From: Zhengitettix transpicula
Lineage: Eukaryota > Arthropoda > Insecta > Orthoptera > Tetrigidae
Assembly (NCBI GenBank): GCA_037074705.1
Contig: CM073592.1
Location: 28,368,629-28,432,628, forward strand
DNA: 64,000 nt
Direction: 5' to 3'
Below are positions 33,003 through 44,035 of this stretch, one piece after another. Made by a program: the position numbers and the translations under genes. The notes below the pieces were generated by a model, which did no database searches, was not told the origin of the DNA, and saw nothing but the letters and a program-made list of their open reading frames with translations. Position 1 is the first letter of the stretch. Each line of letters opens with the position of its first letter.

Positions 33003-34873
33003 TATTAAAATAATTAAAGGAAGTCGAAGGACTGTACAGGGGAGAACACCGAGTTATTCAGGTTTCATGGTATTTCGTCAGTTCACTTCGTTTCCTGTAG
33101 TGATTCATTCCCAGTCCAGGGAATCAGTGAAATGCTCTCGGAGCCACAACAGCCTTGAATTTTCAGCCTTCAATGTTACATATGTTCTTCAGGAATCATA
33201 TTTCTATGTTCGTAATATTTGTGTTCGCGGTGAGAAAGCTCGTGATTGCAGAAATTACTCATGCAGTACGGATACAAGCTCAGCGATCGCGGCGCCACAG
33301 GCCTCTCACCCCCCAACGCTTACACAAAAGGTGGTCGAGCGCGCTGAGCTTATATTCTGTTTGTACCTTGTCTTAATATTTCCTTATGGCGACAAGGATT
33401 TCTTCTCAACATGTTTCTTTTGTATCACGACAGTCTATTCTACAAGTATACTACAATGTTAGTGATCACGAACTTGAGAAGAAAAATGGTTGAAAATAGA
33501 GTTTCAACTATTCCAATGCAAGAGTCTGTGCCCTATCAATTTCTGAGTATTTGATTTTTATTCCATCATTCAGAGGAGACTGGTTCTTGTATTTATAACG
33601 CGTCATTTTCATGTTTTATCTCTTTTAATTTAGGTTTTTTGTGGGAAAATGGCGGTGTGTAAGTATTAAATGTTTCCTCTGGGTAACCTAATAGTTCTTT
33701 TTTACTGCATTTTGCATCACAAACAATTTTTTATGTCCCCCCCCCCTCCCATATTTTTCGCACAAGCATTCGTTATGCATCATAAATTTCCTTTACCCGT
33801 AGCGGCAAAAAAAAACAAAGTTTTCTTTTGCAACGTGAGAGAGCTAACATATTAAAGTCTTCGAAGGGTTTGTTTATTATTTACTTAGCTCTTATAGAGT
33901 TTCCTAGTTCTATATCGTCGCCATTCGCTCGTTATTGGTGGCTACACCACTGAATGACACTGGAATTGTTTGGTTTTCGTTACAAATATTTGAAAACACG
34001 GTGTTCTGTGTGTCACGTGAACCTTTTTAACCAATTAATAAACCGCGGTCAAGTGATGAAGGTCGCTTTCATTGTAATTCTATATTGAATATATTCATTC
34101 ACACATTTATTTTCCATGAAAAAGCCTCGTCACAATGAAGTCAGAGCGGCCATTTCAATGTCACAGCCAAATACAATCGGTTCCATCGACAACATTGTAA
34201 TATCACGTTTCAATTTAATTAAAAATCAATACAATTTGGGGGAAATAATACATTATCACTGTACAATGAGCAATGATGTATCCAAATGCTCGTGCTGTAT
34301 TTTATTCCAAACAGTAAATTGGCTATCAGTGCTTGCTACGTAAGCAATTACTTTTTTTTAAAAAAAATTAATTGCTTTCTGACGACGTACAAAACAACAA
34401 CGCAAACGTTAACTATAAAATAACAAATACTTTTTAGATATTCGCAACATTTTTCACAATTTTTTTTTACCAGTTACTAGAGGAAGAATGTCGCAGTCAA
34501 CATTTAATAGAAATTACTCATCAATTCTGGAACATCTACAGAGTCACTTGACAGCATGTCAGCAACCTTAATGTTTAAAACTTTACTGTCTATAACTCTA
34601 AAAATCCACGAGAGCCTCTATCACCCAAGAATATAATAATTTCAGGAAATCCAAACACATGGTTTCATCGATTCTCCGCCAGGTGCTCGCAAAATTATTA
34701 ATCTAATTAATTAATTAATTATTAATTACAGTATAAAATCTTCTCGCTTGTAGGCTTCAGTTCATTATGAATTTTGTTGTCTATAAATAAATTTTCAAGT
34801 ATGATACAGAAATGTAATATAATTGTCTCATGCTCTCAAGTGAAACTGGATATTTGAGTAACTTTAGCATGAT
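33003..34873. other. DNA without recognisable gene
   Basis: Contains a 131-residue frame (33067-33462) with an overlapping alternative frame. I recognise no domain in either. The frames 33670-33855 and 34116-34343 are also unrecognised. The rest is AT-rich, with a CCCCCCCCCTCCC run at about 33739. Confidence 0.45.
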
Positions 34874-35208
34874 GGTTCCCAATAGTCGGCCAGCTGCCTC
34901 CTAAAATGGACGAAGTACGGAGAAGGGAATGCTGCGTCCCGACAAAAAACTCCTCTCCCGCTATCGGAAGGGCGTGGGACAAGTATCCAATGCCCGACCT
35001 AACTGATGCAAGTTTTCTAGCGTTTGTCCTGCATTACTTTTAGGCGAATTCCGGGTAGGATCCTTAAACAATAGCCCGTGGACCCTAGTTAACCCTTGGC
35101 TACCTTCCTCTACACCTCCGCATCCCCCCTTTCAAACCCCTTTCCTATGCTAGTTGCCACTATGTGGATTACCCTATACATAGCCTATCTACACCCAATA
35201 AAAAAAAA
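34874..35208 (+). mobile_element. Family C retroposon, unit 1 of a tandem array
   Basis: 5'-truncated (starts GGTTCCCAATAGTCGGCC) and ending in the CTATACATAGCC...ACACCC 3' variant plus an A-tail (35200-35208). The next C copy starts immediately after the tail. Confidence 0.85.
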
Positions 35209-35209
35209 C

Positions 35210-35628
35210 GGTTCCCACAAGCCGAGGCACCTCGAACTGTTCTGATAGGTGTATGTTACAGGGTCACAGATCTTGGGCATACTATTCCTACTGGAATAGT
35301 CGGCCAACTACCTCCTAAATTGGTCAAGGCACGACGAGGGGAAAGCTTCAACCCCTCAGGTAACCCCTCTCCCGCCATCGGAAGGGCGTGGGACAAGTAT
35401 CCAATGCCCGACCTACCTGATGCAGGTTTTACTATGGTTTTCCCTGTATCACTTTTAGGTGAATTGACGGGTAGGATCCTTAAAATATAGCCCGGGGGCC
35501 CCTAGTTAACCCTTGGCTACCTTCCTCTACACCTCCGCATCCCCCCTTTTAAAATCCCTTCCTATGTTATTAAAGGGGAGTTCCCCAACGTGGATCACCC
35601 TCATGTAGCCTGTTGCCCTAAAAAAAAA
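35210..35628 (+). mobile_element. Family C retroposon, unit 2 of a tandem array
   Basis: Starts GGTTCCCACAAGCCGAGG, just upstream of the central hairpin, and ends CTGTTGCCCTAAAAAAAAA. Head-to-tail with units 1 and 3. The 108-residue frame 35164-35490 crosses units 1 and 2 and is a shadow. Confidence 0.86.
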
Positions 35629-36046
35629 CAAGCGGAGGCACCTCGGCCTGTTTTGAGAGGTGTATGTTCCGGGGTTACAGATCTTGGGCATACGGTAAGA
35701 GTTGTTCCCAGTTCCCATTGGAACAAACGGCCATCTGCCTCCTAAACTGGTCGAAGCACAGAGAAGGGAATGCTGCGTCCCCACAAGAAACTCCTCTCCC
35801 GCTATCGGAAGGGCGTGGGACCAAGTGCCCGACCTACCTGATGCATGTTTTCTAGCGTTTGTCCTGCATTACTTTCAGACGAATTCCGGGTAGGATCCTT
35901 AAACTCTAGCCCGGGGGCCCTAGTTAACCCTTGGCTACCTTCCTCTACCCCTCCGCATCCCTCCTTTTAAAACCCCTTCCTACGCTATTAAAGGGGAGTT
36001 GTCACCATGTGGATTACCCTCATGTAGCCTATTACCCTAAAAAAAA
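35629..36046 (+). mobile_element. Family C retroposon, unit 3 of a tandem array
   Basis: Starts CAAGCGGAGGCACCTCGG at almost the same point of the element as unit 2 and ends CTATTACCCTAAAAAAAA. The three-unit array spans about 1.17 kb. Confidence 0.86.
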
Positions 36047-37807
36047 TTATATCATAATGAACTATTCTTTATACATAGATGCTTTTTAAAAGACTTGCTC
36101 TGAAGACGACTTCATGCAACTAAGAATCATTAATGTGGAAGGTGCAAGATATTAAAGAAGGAAATAAAATCAGTGAGAAAAATTTTAATGATATTTTTAA
36201 ATCTTATTAAGTATAGATAAAATTTAAATAAACTACTTTTTTTAAATTTTTCTACATTTTATGAATAAAAAACCGCCTCAAATTTAATTGTTATATATTA
36301 TTATAATTTATATAAAAAAAAATTTTTATCAATATCTTAGATGATTTTCTGTGGGTTATAATCACATATAATGATTGTTACAGTATATAAAAATATATAC
36401 AAAGTATCAGTGAAAGGTAGTTATGACGTCACATGGAGCTTATCCCAGGAATATTGGAGAAAAACAGACAAACATATGCGCGGCAAATTCTTGTTAATAC
36501 GATTATTTTCAAGGACGGCGGAAGACAATTTCCCTCGCAGTTTTGTCAGACGACTTTTAAGATGTTCCTGGAATGGAACCGTAAGCTCCGTAACAGTGGC
36601 TGGGATCAGAGTTCTCCAGACGCCAGAAGCACACTGGTGTTTACGTCCCCGTGGTATTAATAGTACGCCACTGTACGTTTCCCTGTAACACAGATAGGGA
36701 TAAGCACCCAGGAGCTGACAGCAGGCGCGATAAGAGGCTTCGGAAGGAGCCCAAATATAAAACACTTCCGAAACTGTGTCACCGGAGATACCCCAAAATC
36801 CGAAGGCTTCCTTTGCAGGTTGGCCTTACGAGAACTTGAAGATTAGCTCCAAAGACTCCAAGCGTCGACTCCGGAGTTCTGAATATTATTGAGAAGCGCT
36901 GAATCGTCCTTATCCTTCACAGCTTTTTAAAACAACGTCTTGTTAGTCGCGCTGCGGTTCTTGGAGTCGATCCCAGGACTGTTAAGGGTAGGAGCTTAGA
37001 GGAATTACAATTATTTGGTTTGAAAAAATTAGTTTAATAACATGGATGGTACTTCTTTATAAAACATAATAACTACATTATTTTATAATTTTCAGCAGTT
37101 GAGCATAAAATTAATGAATATGTCCTAAGGTTATTTACAGTGCACTCGGAATTATCCTATAAGAACCGTAGCTTACAAAACTGTCAGCTAACATGACACT
37201 GTGTTTGCAAACATTTGCGCAGCCTGGATGCTGGTACGTGAACCCACATCTACCAATGAAGCATAGTTGTGAACCTCTAACACGCGTTTGTTCCATGGTC
37301 ATAAAAAGAACAGTAATCCGTTTCTGTAATGATATTTTATGGAAATAAGATTAGTTTAAAATGTATAGAAAATTATTGGACATATTCCGAGAGGATGGGT
37401 TTAAAAGGAGACAGGTTGTAGGCCGTATTTTAGAAAAAAAGCATCTCCTTCTATGTTGCCTCAAACGTGGGACAACAAGTCATCATTAAAATTTAATTAC
37501 GATCATCTTAGAATTTTAATTACAACCACACTTTTAAACATGGTAGGTTCCATCTACGGAGGATTTTTCTGGATTTCTGGAAAATCGTGTCAATGGCGGT
37601 CCCAAGCGAAGGCTCTCTGTCTTTCTTTCGTTTCCAATAATTAAATCTTACTGTAATGCTACTTCAAGTGTTGTGATGGAAATTACCTTTACAGGCTCTT
37701 TTCTTCACTGTCAAACCCTATTACTTTCCGATATCCTATCAGTAATTCTTCTTTTTCGCATAGCCTTATGTTGTCCGGCGGTTTGCGTTTCGTGTCCAAG
37801 CATATCC

Positions 37808-37808
<1 letters not shown>
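36047..37808. other. DNA without recognisable gene
   Basis: A moderately GC-rich stretch at 36420-36960 has long competing frames on both strands (36421-36765 minus, 114 residues; 36371-36688 plus, 105 residues). None has a recognisable domain or start context. The rest is AT-rich. Confidence 0.45.
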
Positions 37809-37888
<80 letters not shown>

Positions 37889-38385
37889 ATCTCTCTATCT
37901 CTCTATATCTCTCTATCTCTATATCTCTATATCTCTATATCAATATATCTCTATATCTCTCTACCTCTCTACCTCTCTATCTCTTTACCTCTTTACCTCT
38001 ATATCTCTCTATATATCTACCTCTATATCTCTCTATATATCTACCTCTATACCTCTCTACCTCTCTCTACATCTCTCTACATCTCTCTACATCTCTCTAC
38101 ATCTCTCTACATCTCTCTACATCTCTCTATCTCTCTCTATATCTCTCTATATCTCTCTATCTCTCTATCTCTCCACATCTCTACCTCTCTATCTCTCTAT
38201 CTCCCTCTCTCTCTATATCTCTACCTCTCTACCTCTATATATCTCTCTATATCTCTACCTCTCTATCTCTCTCTATATCTCTCTATATCTCTATATCTCT
38301 CTATATCTCTATATCTCTCTATCTCTATATCTCTCTATCTCTATATCTCTCTCTCTCTATCTCTCTCTACTACTACTACTACTAC
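37809..38385 (+). repeat. Compound pyrimidine-rich microsatellite
   Basis: (CT)n, then (TA)n (about 37840-37884), then more than 450 bp of imperfect CTCTAT / CTCTCTAT / CTCTAC units, ending in a short (CTA)n. It produces frames of 271 and 207 residues made of S, L, Y and I, which are not genes. It abuts the start of a family C fragment. Confidence 0.95.
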
Positions 38386-38708
38386 TTTTAAACTAAGGTT
38401 CCCAGAACCTGAAGGAGTCGCAGACCATGGGCATACGGTAAGAGTTACCAGCTGTTCCCATTGGAACAGTCGGCCAGCTGCCTCCTAAATTAGACGAGTC
38501 AGAGAGAATGTAATTCTGCGCTCCACAGCAATCTCCACTATAGTCATCGGCAGGCCGTGGGATGAGTACCAACAGACCACCCTACCTGATGCAGCTTTTT
38601 CTAGCGTTTTTCCTCCATATTTTTTAGGCGAATTGCCAGGTAAGATCCTTAAACTACTGTCCGGGGACTGAAGTTAACCCTCAGCTACTTTGCTCTCCTA
38701 TGCAATAA
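38386..38708 (+). mobile_element. Family C fragment with internal deletions
   Basis: Starts TTTTAAACTAAGGTTCCCAG, the segment that normally follows the CTTTTCCTCTCCG pyrimidine block. Runs through CAGTCGGCCAGCTGCCTCC to TTTGCTCTCCTATGCAATA. The A-tail is missing. Confidence 0.78.
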
Positions 38709-40708
38709 GCATTTATGTAGTAAAATAAATCCGAGTGAACTATTCCTTATATCAGTATAAGAAACAAAAAAATTGTTCTTAAGATATTGTCGCTATCACT
38801 TTATTAACTTAATTGTTGTTACGAGTGTTCCCTAAATTGCCTTAAAGTAATTCTTAAGTAGATAAAAATCTAATTTCACGGTAACAAAGTAGCACCACAT
38901 GCAAAAGAAAGCGGGTATTTATAAAAATTTAAATAACAGCCTTCTTCATTTACACACACACGCAGATTAACAAGTGTAAGTATCACCTCCACTTATCTCA
39001 GAATCACTCACGCAGTTATTTTCATAACTGATTTTAATCGTTCACATGACTCGTGTTGACGTCACATATATCACGGCAGTCGCTTTATCCTTCACCGTAC
39101 TTCATAAATCATTCAAACAGGGCGACCCTCCCGTTACATTTCTCAAGCTGTGTAACACTGAGAATGAAAATATCGAGTACAATATGCAGCTCTCCGAAAC
39201 CAAATTATTCGTGAAAGCAGGGCCAGCTTTAGATTTACATTCTATTGGAATATTATGCGTATAAAATCGAATCGAATCGAATCGAATCGAATCGAATCGA
39301 ATCGACTGCTCCTGGCTTTCTATCTTTGTTACATTTATCGACAAATTGAAATAGCGCACAGAGAGCGGTGTGCCTTTTCGTGAGGCCGTTGGATTAGTTT
39401 CGTAACAGTTTTAATTGAATGGAACGCGATATTGTGGCTCAATGGCGACCGGATAGAGTTAAGGGCTACATCACAGATAATTTAAAATCTCCCAGCACTT
39501 CCAGGGAGCTTGTATCCACTGTTTGTTTACCCGTCCATTAACACTAAATCTATTATTTAACACTACGCTGACCTACTTCATGCATTTATTTACTCAGACC
39601 TTGACCAGAGTCAAGTAATGAGAAACCGAGACCATGCGTACGTGTCCGTTTGATTAATCGTCTAGTGAAGTAGGCTCATGGAGGACGCTGAATCAATATT
39701 TAATTACAAGCTTTCGTAATCTACTTGCACAAGGAAAGTCCTGTTACATTAGCTAAATTAAGTTATTTTCTTTCCTTCTAACGCCTTGGGGAGAATTCAC
39801 GGAAATGTAGATATGAAATATTTTCTAATGTTCTTAAGGAGAATTCATTCTGCATAAAACTATATTCCCTTAAAGTTGCTGAGAAACACAGAATGAAATG
39901 TAATGCCGTTACCTGTCCGCAAGAAAACTTTAGTAAACCATCACGACTGATCCAAACACACTCCCCTTCACACGCTCATCTCGTGAGTTGCGAGACATCA
40001 ACCCAAAAAAAAAGCATGTTAACGTTAGTGTCTCACATCAAGAAATATAAAAGAAAAAAACAGAACAAATTTATACACAAGTTCTACCGTCATAGAAAAG
40101 TCCATGTTGTAAAACTCAGCTATAAAAATCAGACTGAGCTCATAAAATATTTCTATATCCATCGCGCATTCACAAACACATTCACATAAATAAAGTAGTG
40201 TAAACTCGGCCATTGTAGTGGTGACGTACCAACGCTGGACTGTAAACTAATGCATGTATTCATAATAAATTTTTGAAAATATAATTTTGCGTCTAACTAT
40301 AAATAAAATAATGTTAGCATGATAAAAAAAAATCGGTTCAAATCAAAAAAATATTTTACAGAAATTAATATTTTAAAATTACTATTACACTTTTATATTC
40401 CCTGAATAAAATACAGCAAATAAATACGTAAAGAATTTCTTTTTCCAACCTGTATGAGAATGAATAATTATTCAGAAATTGTGAACATGATTTTAGGTTG
40501 AAATCACAATATATATTTTTATAACAATATATTTTTACTGAGAGATTAGAAATATTTGACAATAAAACTAAAACTATTGATTATTTTATTGATGTCGATA
40601 TAAAATAGCTCATTCCTTGATTCGACACAATGTATCGCTTAAAAAACCCTAATTAAATTTCAAATTCATTTTTAACCCACAAAACATTAATCTTTGATTT
40701 ATATATAT
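38709..40708. other. DNA without recognisable gene
   Basis: 2 kb with a pentanucleotide array at 39266-39305 and no credible gene. The frames 39046-39264 and 39893-40189 are unrecognised. It becomes very AT-rich towards 40700. Confidence 0.5.
39266..39305. repeat. (ATCGA)8 pentanucleotide microsatellite
   Basis: Eight perfect ATCGA units (40 bp). An overlapping minus-strand frame reads as FDSIR repeats and is not a gene. Confidence 0.97.
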
Positions 40709-41692
40709 TGTAATAATTAATTTGGGCACATCAAATGGAAAGCGTTAATTAAATAAAAGAAATTAATAACATTTACAAACAAAAGATTTATTTATTTTGT
40801 GGAAATCATTTTAAAAAATTTAAAATATTAAATTTCTCAGGGTCTTCACTTGGGTTTGATAATAGACACACCAATTGTATTTATAATCTTATTAACAAAC
40901 AAATCACAATTAAAAGAAAAGAAATTTACTTGACCATTAAATTAGAACGAGATTTTAAAATGAGAACGAAATCAAGAAGTAAAAAGATTAGAGCGAATTA
41001 ACAATTTAAACGGAGAACGAAATCTGACTTCTATCTTTCAATTACGTTTACATAATTAATTAATTTGTAACTTGTTACTCACATTTGTCCGGCATTACAG
41101 CGTACCTTTCGTTTTCGAAATACACTATTGCGGGATTTTACACTGATTATAATAAAAACTCACAGATTTTACACTGATTCTAAGCCAAAATTTTATATGA
41201 TGTCAGGAACTCGGATGAACCTCCCCTTCTGTTGTCAGCTACGTGTTGACTGCTTGCCTTAGGTGAATTCCGTGGTCTGTAGATTTGCCAGTCTTTACTG
41301 CATTGGACTCGAACTGAAATTATACTATTTCTGGCCGGCTATGGACGAAAAACTGCTTTTACTTAGCAAGTGTCGACGTTATGTTTTCGTGAATGTTTTA
41401 CTTTGTCCTCAGAAATGTCCAGGCACCAACCAAATCTGTTGAATTTTAATCGCCGACTCTGTTGAATTCTCCTCCAAACTAACCAGTTATTCATCGGCGA
41501 TGTCTCTCCGCGAACTGAACTCTCGTCTCGCATTTTAGCGCGCAATACGCCACTTTTCGGACCTTCCGACAAAGGAACAGAGCTGGCCTACATTGTCGCT
41601 ATGTTCTGGAAACTCTGCCGCTACAAAGGATTTCTCAAACAATTTAAATTTTTATGTTCAAACAATTAATGTCCTAATTAATTGACATTACA
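40709..41692 (-). mobile_element. Solo LTR, family D (Ty3/gypsy-like)
   Basis: 984 bp. On plus it starts TGTAATAATTAATTTGGG after TATATATAT and ends AATTGACATTACA before ATATAT. Minus-strand order matches 42894-43922. The GTGAGTAAC donor-like site is the complement of about 41074-41082, about 610 bp into the LTR. The minus-strand frame 41363-41572 lies inside and is unsupported. Confidence 0.84.
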
Positions 41693-41698
41693 ATATAT

Positions 41699-42015
41699 TG
41701 TAGCGTCCGTCCTTTCGTTCTTCCGATTCTCGACTCAATTTCTAATACGGGCGCCAGGTAATTGTTTGGAATGAAATTACCGAAACAATTTTATTTGTAA
41801 TTAATTGATTTTTCGACATCTGCAGGGCGTGGTTATTTATGACATTTTTTTTTACATTACAACACCTCGACCTCCGTCCCCTGACGAGTCCTATCCGGAA
41901 CTGCCTTGCCACGTGTCTGCGTGCGTCTTACAACAATACTCTACTACAATATTCGGCGTGGCAAACGGACACCGACAAAGGGAATAAATCGACAATGCAA
42001 CATAATCATGTTACA
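41699..42015 (-). mobile_element. Short LTR-like element, family E
   Basis: 317 bp with TGTA...TACA ends (on plus TGTAGCGTCC...ATGTTACA), flanked by ATATAT on the left and ATATAC on the right. On the minus strand it contains TGGCGCCCG (complement of 41748-41756), a typical Ty3/gypsy primer-binding-site sequence, 49 bp before its ATAT-flanked end. It could be a solo LTR with a PBS-like internal word, or an LTR plus PBS remnant. Only one copy is present here, so the true LTR boundary is unresolved. Confidence 0.6.

Positions 42016-42064
<49 letters not shown>
42016..42064. repeat. (TA)n microsatellite
   Basis: AT dinucleotides with one C and one G interruption, abutting the LTR-like element at 41699-42015. 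Confidence 0.93.
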
Positions 42065-42893
42065 CCATCTCTTAATTATTACACAGTCTTTTTTTCTTCA
42101 TTTGTGTTATTTCAATATTATTCAGGTTTTTTTTAATTTTTAGAAATACTCGTAATACATTTCGGCAGCAGCAGACGAAAAAAAATAATAGTAATAAATC
42201 TCTTTTGATTTTTTTCTTCTAGACGAAAGGATGTAAATTCGTAACGCAGTTTAACTTGCAGCCTGAATGGAAGTCCTCCGAGTGTTGATAAAAGTTAGTA
42301 AGGATTAATACTTTAAAGTTCGGCGAATGGCGGGAACTTTTAATGAAAGATAAACAAAACTAAGGCAAAAGATAAGGGACGGTTAAGCAATTATTAGCGC
42401 ACTGTGTATCGATTATAAACACAGAAATATGAAATTAATTCTCTATTTAGATGAACGGCACGCAAAGACTGTCGTGAAGTGCATCGCCGGCTTTCCTTAC
42501 ATGTGAACAGTCCAATCAGGTTTAATAAGGACAATTAGGAATTTGAAGGTAACAGCAACACGATAAGTTTCTGTTACATAAATTAAATTCAATATTTTAA
42601 TTGATGGATTGACTCACGTTGTGAATCGCTTTCACTTTCTTGACGAGAATAGGTTTGGGAAAATATTATATAGTAAAATTTATATAAATAGTATTAAATG
42701 TACAGAATTAAATATTGAGACCCTGGGTACAATAAAAATTCCCAGTGATGCATTGTAGTAAAAGATGAAAATTCAGTTAAAATATAAATAATAATTAAGG
42801 TAGTATTAATATTTCTGAAAAACTTTGATAGTGAGCGTTATACTACCTTAATGTAAATACGTTTGCGGACTTTAGGAACTGTCGAATATATAT
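42065..42893. other. AT-rich DNA without recognisable gene
   Basis: No repeat, RNA gene or coding frame recognised. Confidence 0.5.
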
Positions 42894-43974
42894 TGTAGTG
42901 CCAATTAATTAGGACATTAATTGTGAAATTGAAAATCTAAATTGTTTGAGAAATCCTTTGTAGCGGCAGGAGATTTTAAATAACAATAGAAAAGCCAAGC
43001 ACTGTTCCTTTGTCGGAAGGTCCGTCAAAATGGCGTATGCGCGCTCAAATTGCGAGACGAGAGTCACAGTTTTGCATTAAGATATTGAAGAGGACAGTTT
43101 TCATTAAGATTTTTAGGAGTTCAGGTCACAGGAACAAATTGTTAAGGAGTTTGCATTAAGATGTTGAGGAGTTCAGTTCGTAGGGAGATTTGTTGAGAGA
43201 CGGTTCACGGAAAGACCTCGTCGAGGTATAACAGTTTTGGAAGGAAAATTCAACCGGGTTGGCAATTAGCAGGACAAAGTAGAACATTCATAAAAGGATA
43301 ACGTCGAAACCTGCACACCAAAAGCAGTTTTTGTGTCCATAGCCGGCCAGAAATAGCAAAAGTTTCGGTTTAAGTCCGGAACAATAAAGACTACCCAATA
43401 GATGAATCGTAGGCGAGTGGTCAACCGATAGATGACGAAAGGAGGATCATCCGAGTTCCTGACAACATATAAAAAATTTTGATTAGAATCTGTGAGTTTA
43501 GAAGCAGTGTAAAACCCGCAATAGTGTTCTCGAAAATTAAGGTACCCTGGAATGCTGGGCAGACGTGAGTAACAATTTACGAAACAATTAATTATGTAAA
43601 CGTAATTGAAAGATAGCCGTCAGATTTCGTTCTCTTCTTTTTGATTAAAATTGTTAATCAGAGTCAACCTTTTCACTTTTAATTTTGTTCTCATTTTAAA
43701 TGTTCTAGTTTAATTGTCGAGTAAACTTCTTTTCTTTTAATTGTAATTTGTTGTTGATAAGATTATAAATATTATCGATTTGTCCATTATCAAACCCAAT
43801 AAAGACCCTGAGAAACCTAATATACAAATCTGTAAATTATTTGAGTGATTGCCACAATAAAAATATTGTTTGTAAATTTAATTAAGCTTTCATTTAAAAG
43901 CCCATCATTAGTGTTTATTACAAAATGGCTACCACAACGTGGGGCAAATTAAAGGCTTATCATTTGTGTATATT

Positions 43975-43977
<3 letters not shown>
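42894..43977 (+). mobile_element. LTR family D with primer-binding-site remnant
   Basis: The LTR proper is 42894-43922 (TGTAGTGCC...TGTTTATTACA), collinear with 10132-11099. The next 55 bp (43923-43977) read AAAATGGCTACCACAACG TGGGGC-type sequence, the position and style of an insect gypsy primer-binding site. They then repeat the LTR 3' tip (AAAGGCTTATCATTTGTGTATATTACA against AAAGCCCATCATTAGTGTTTATTACA, quoted with differences). ATATAT precedes and (TA)n follows. This fits an element whose internal region and most of the 3' LTR were deleted. A GTGAGTAAC donor-like site lies at 43565, 671 bp in. Confidence 0.82.

Positions 43978-44034
<57 letters not shown>
43978..44034. repeat. (TA)n microsatellite
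   Basis: About 57 bp of AT dinucleotides directly after the LTR terminus. Confidence 0.95.

Positions 44035-44035
<1 letters not shown>

Noticed and set aside
33067..33462. 131-residue frame as a gene
   Set aside because: No recognisable domain, signal or splice structure, and an overlapping 73-residue frame in another register. Length is within chance in this composition.
36421..36765. 114-residue antisense frame and 105-residue sense frame as exons
   Set aside because: The two compete for the same DNA and neither shows a motif. Flanking splice sites were not convincing.
37673..38488. 271-residue frame rich in S, L, Y and I
   Set aside because: It is the translation of the CT/TA microsatellite plus part of a family C fragment; an equally long frame exists in another register.
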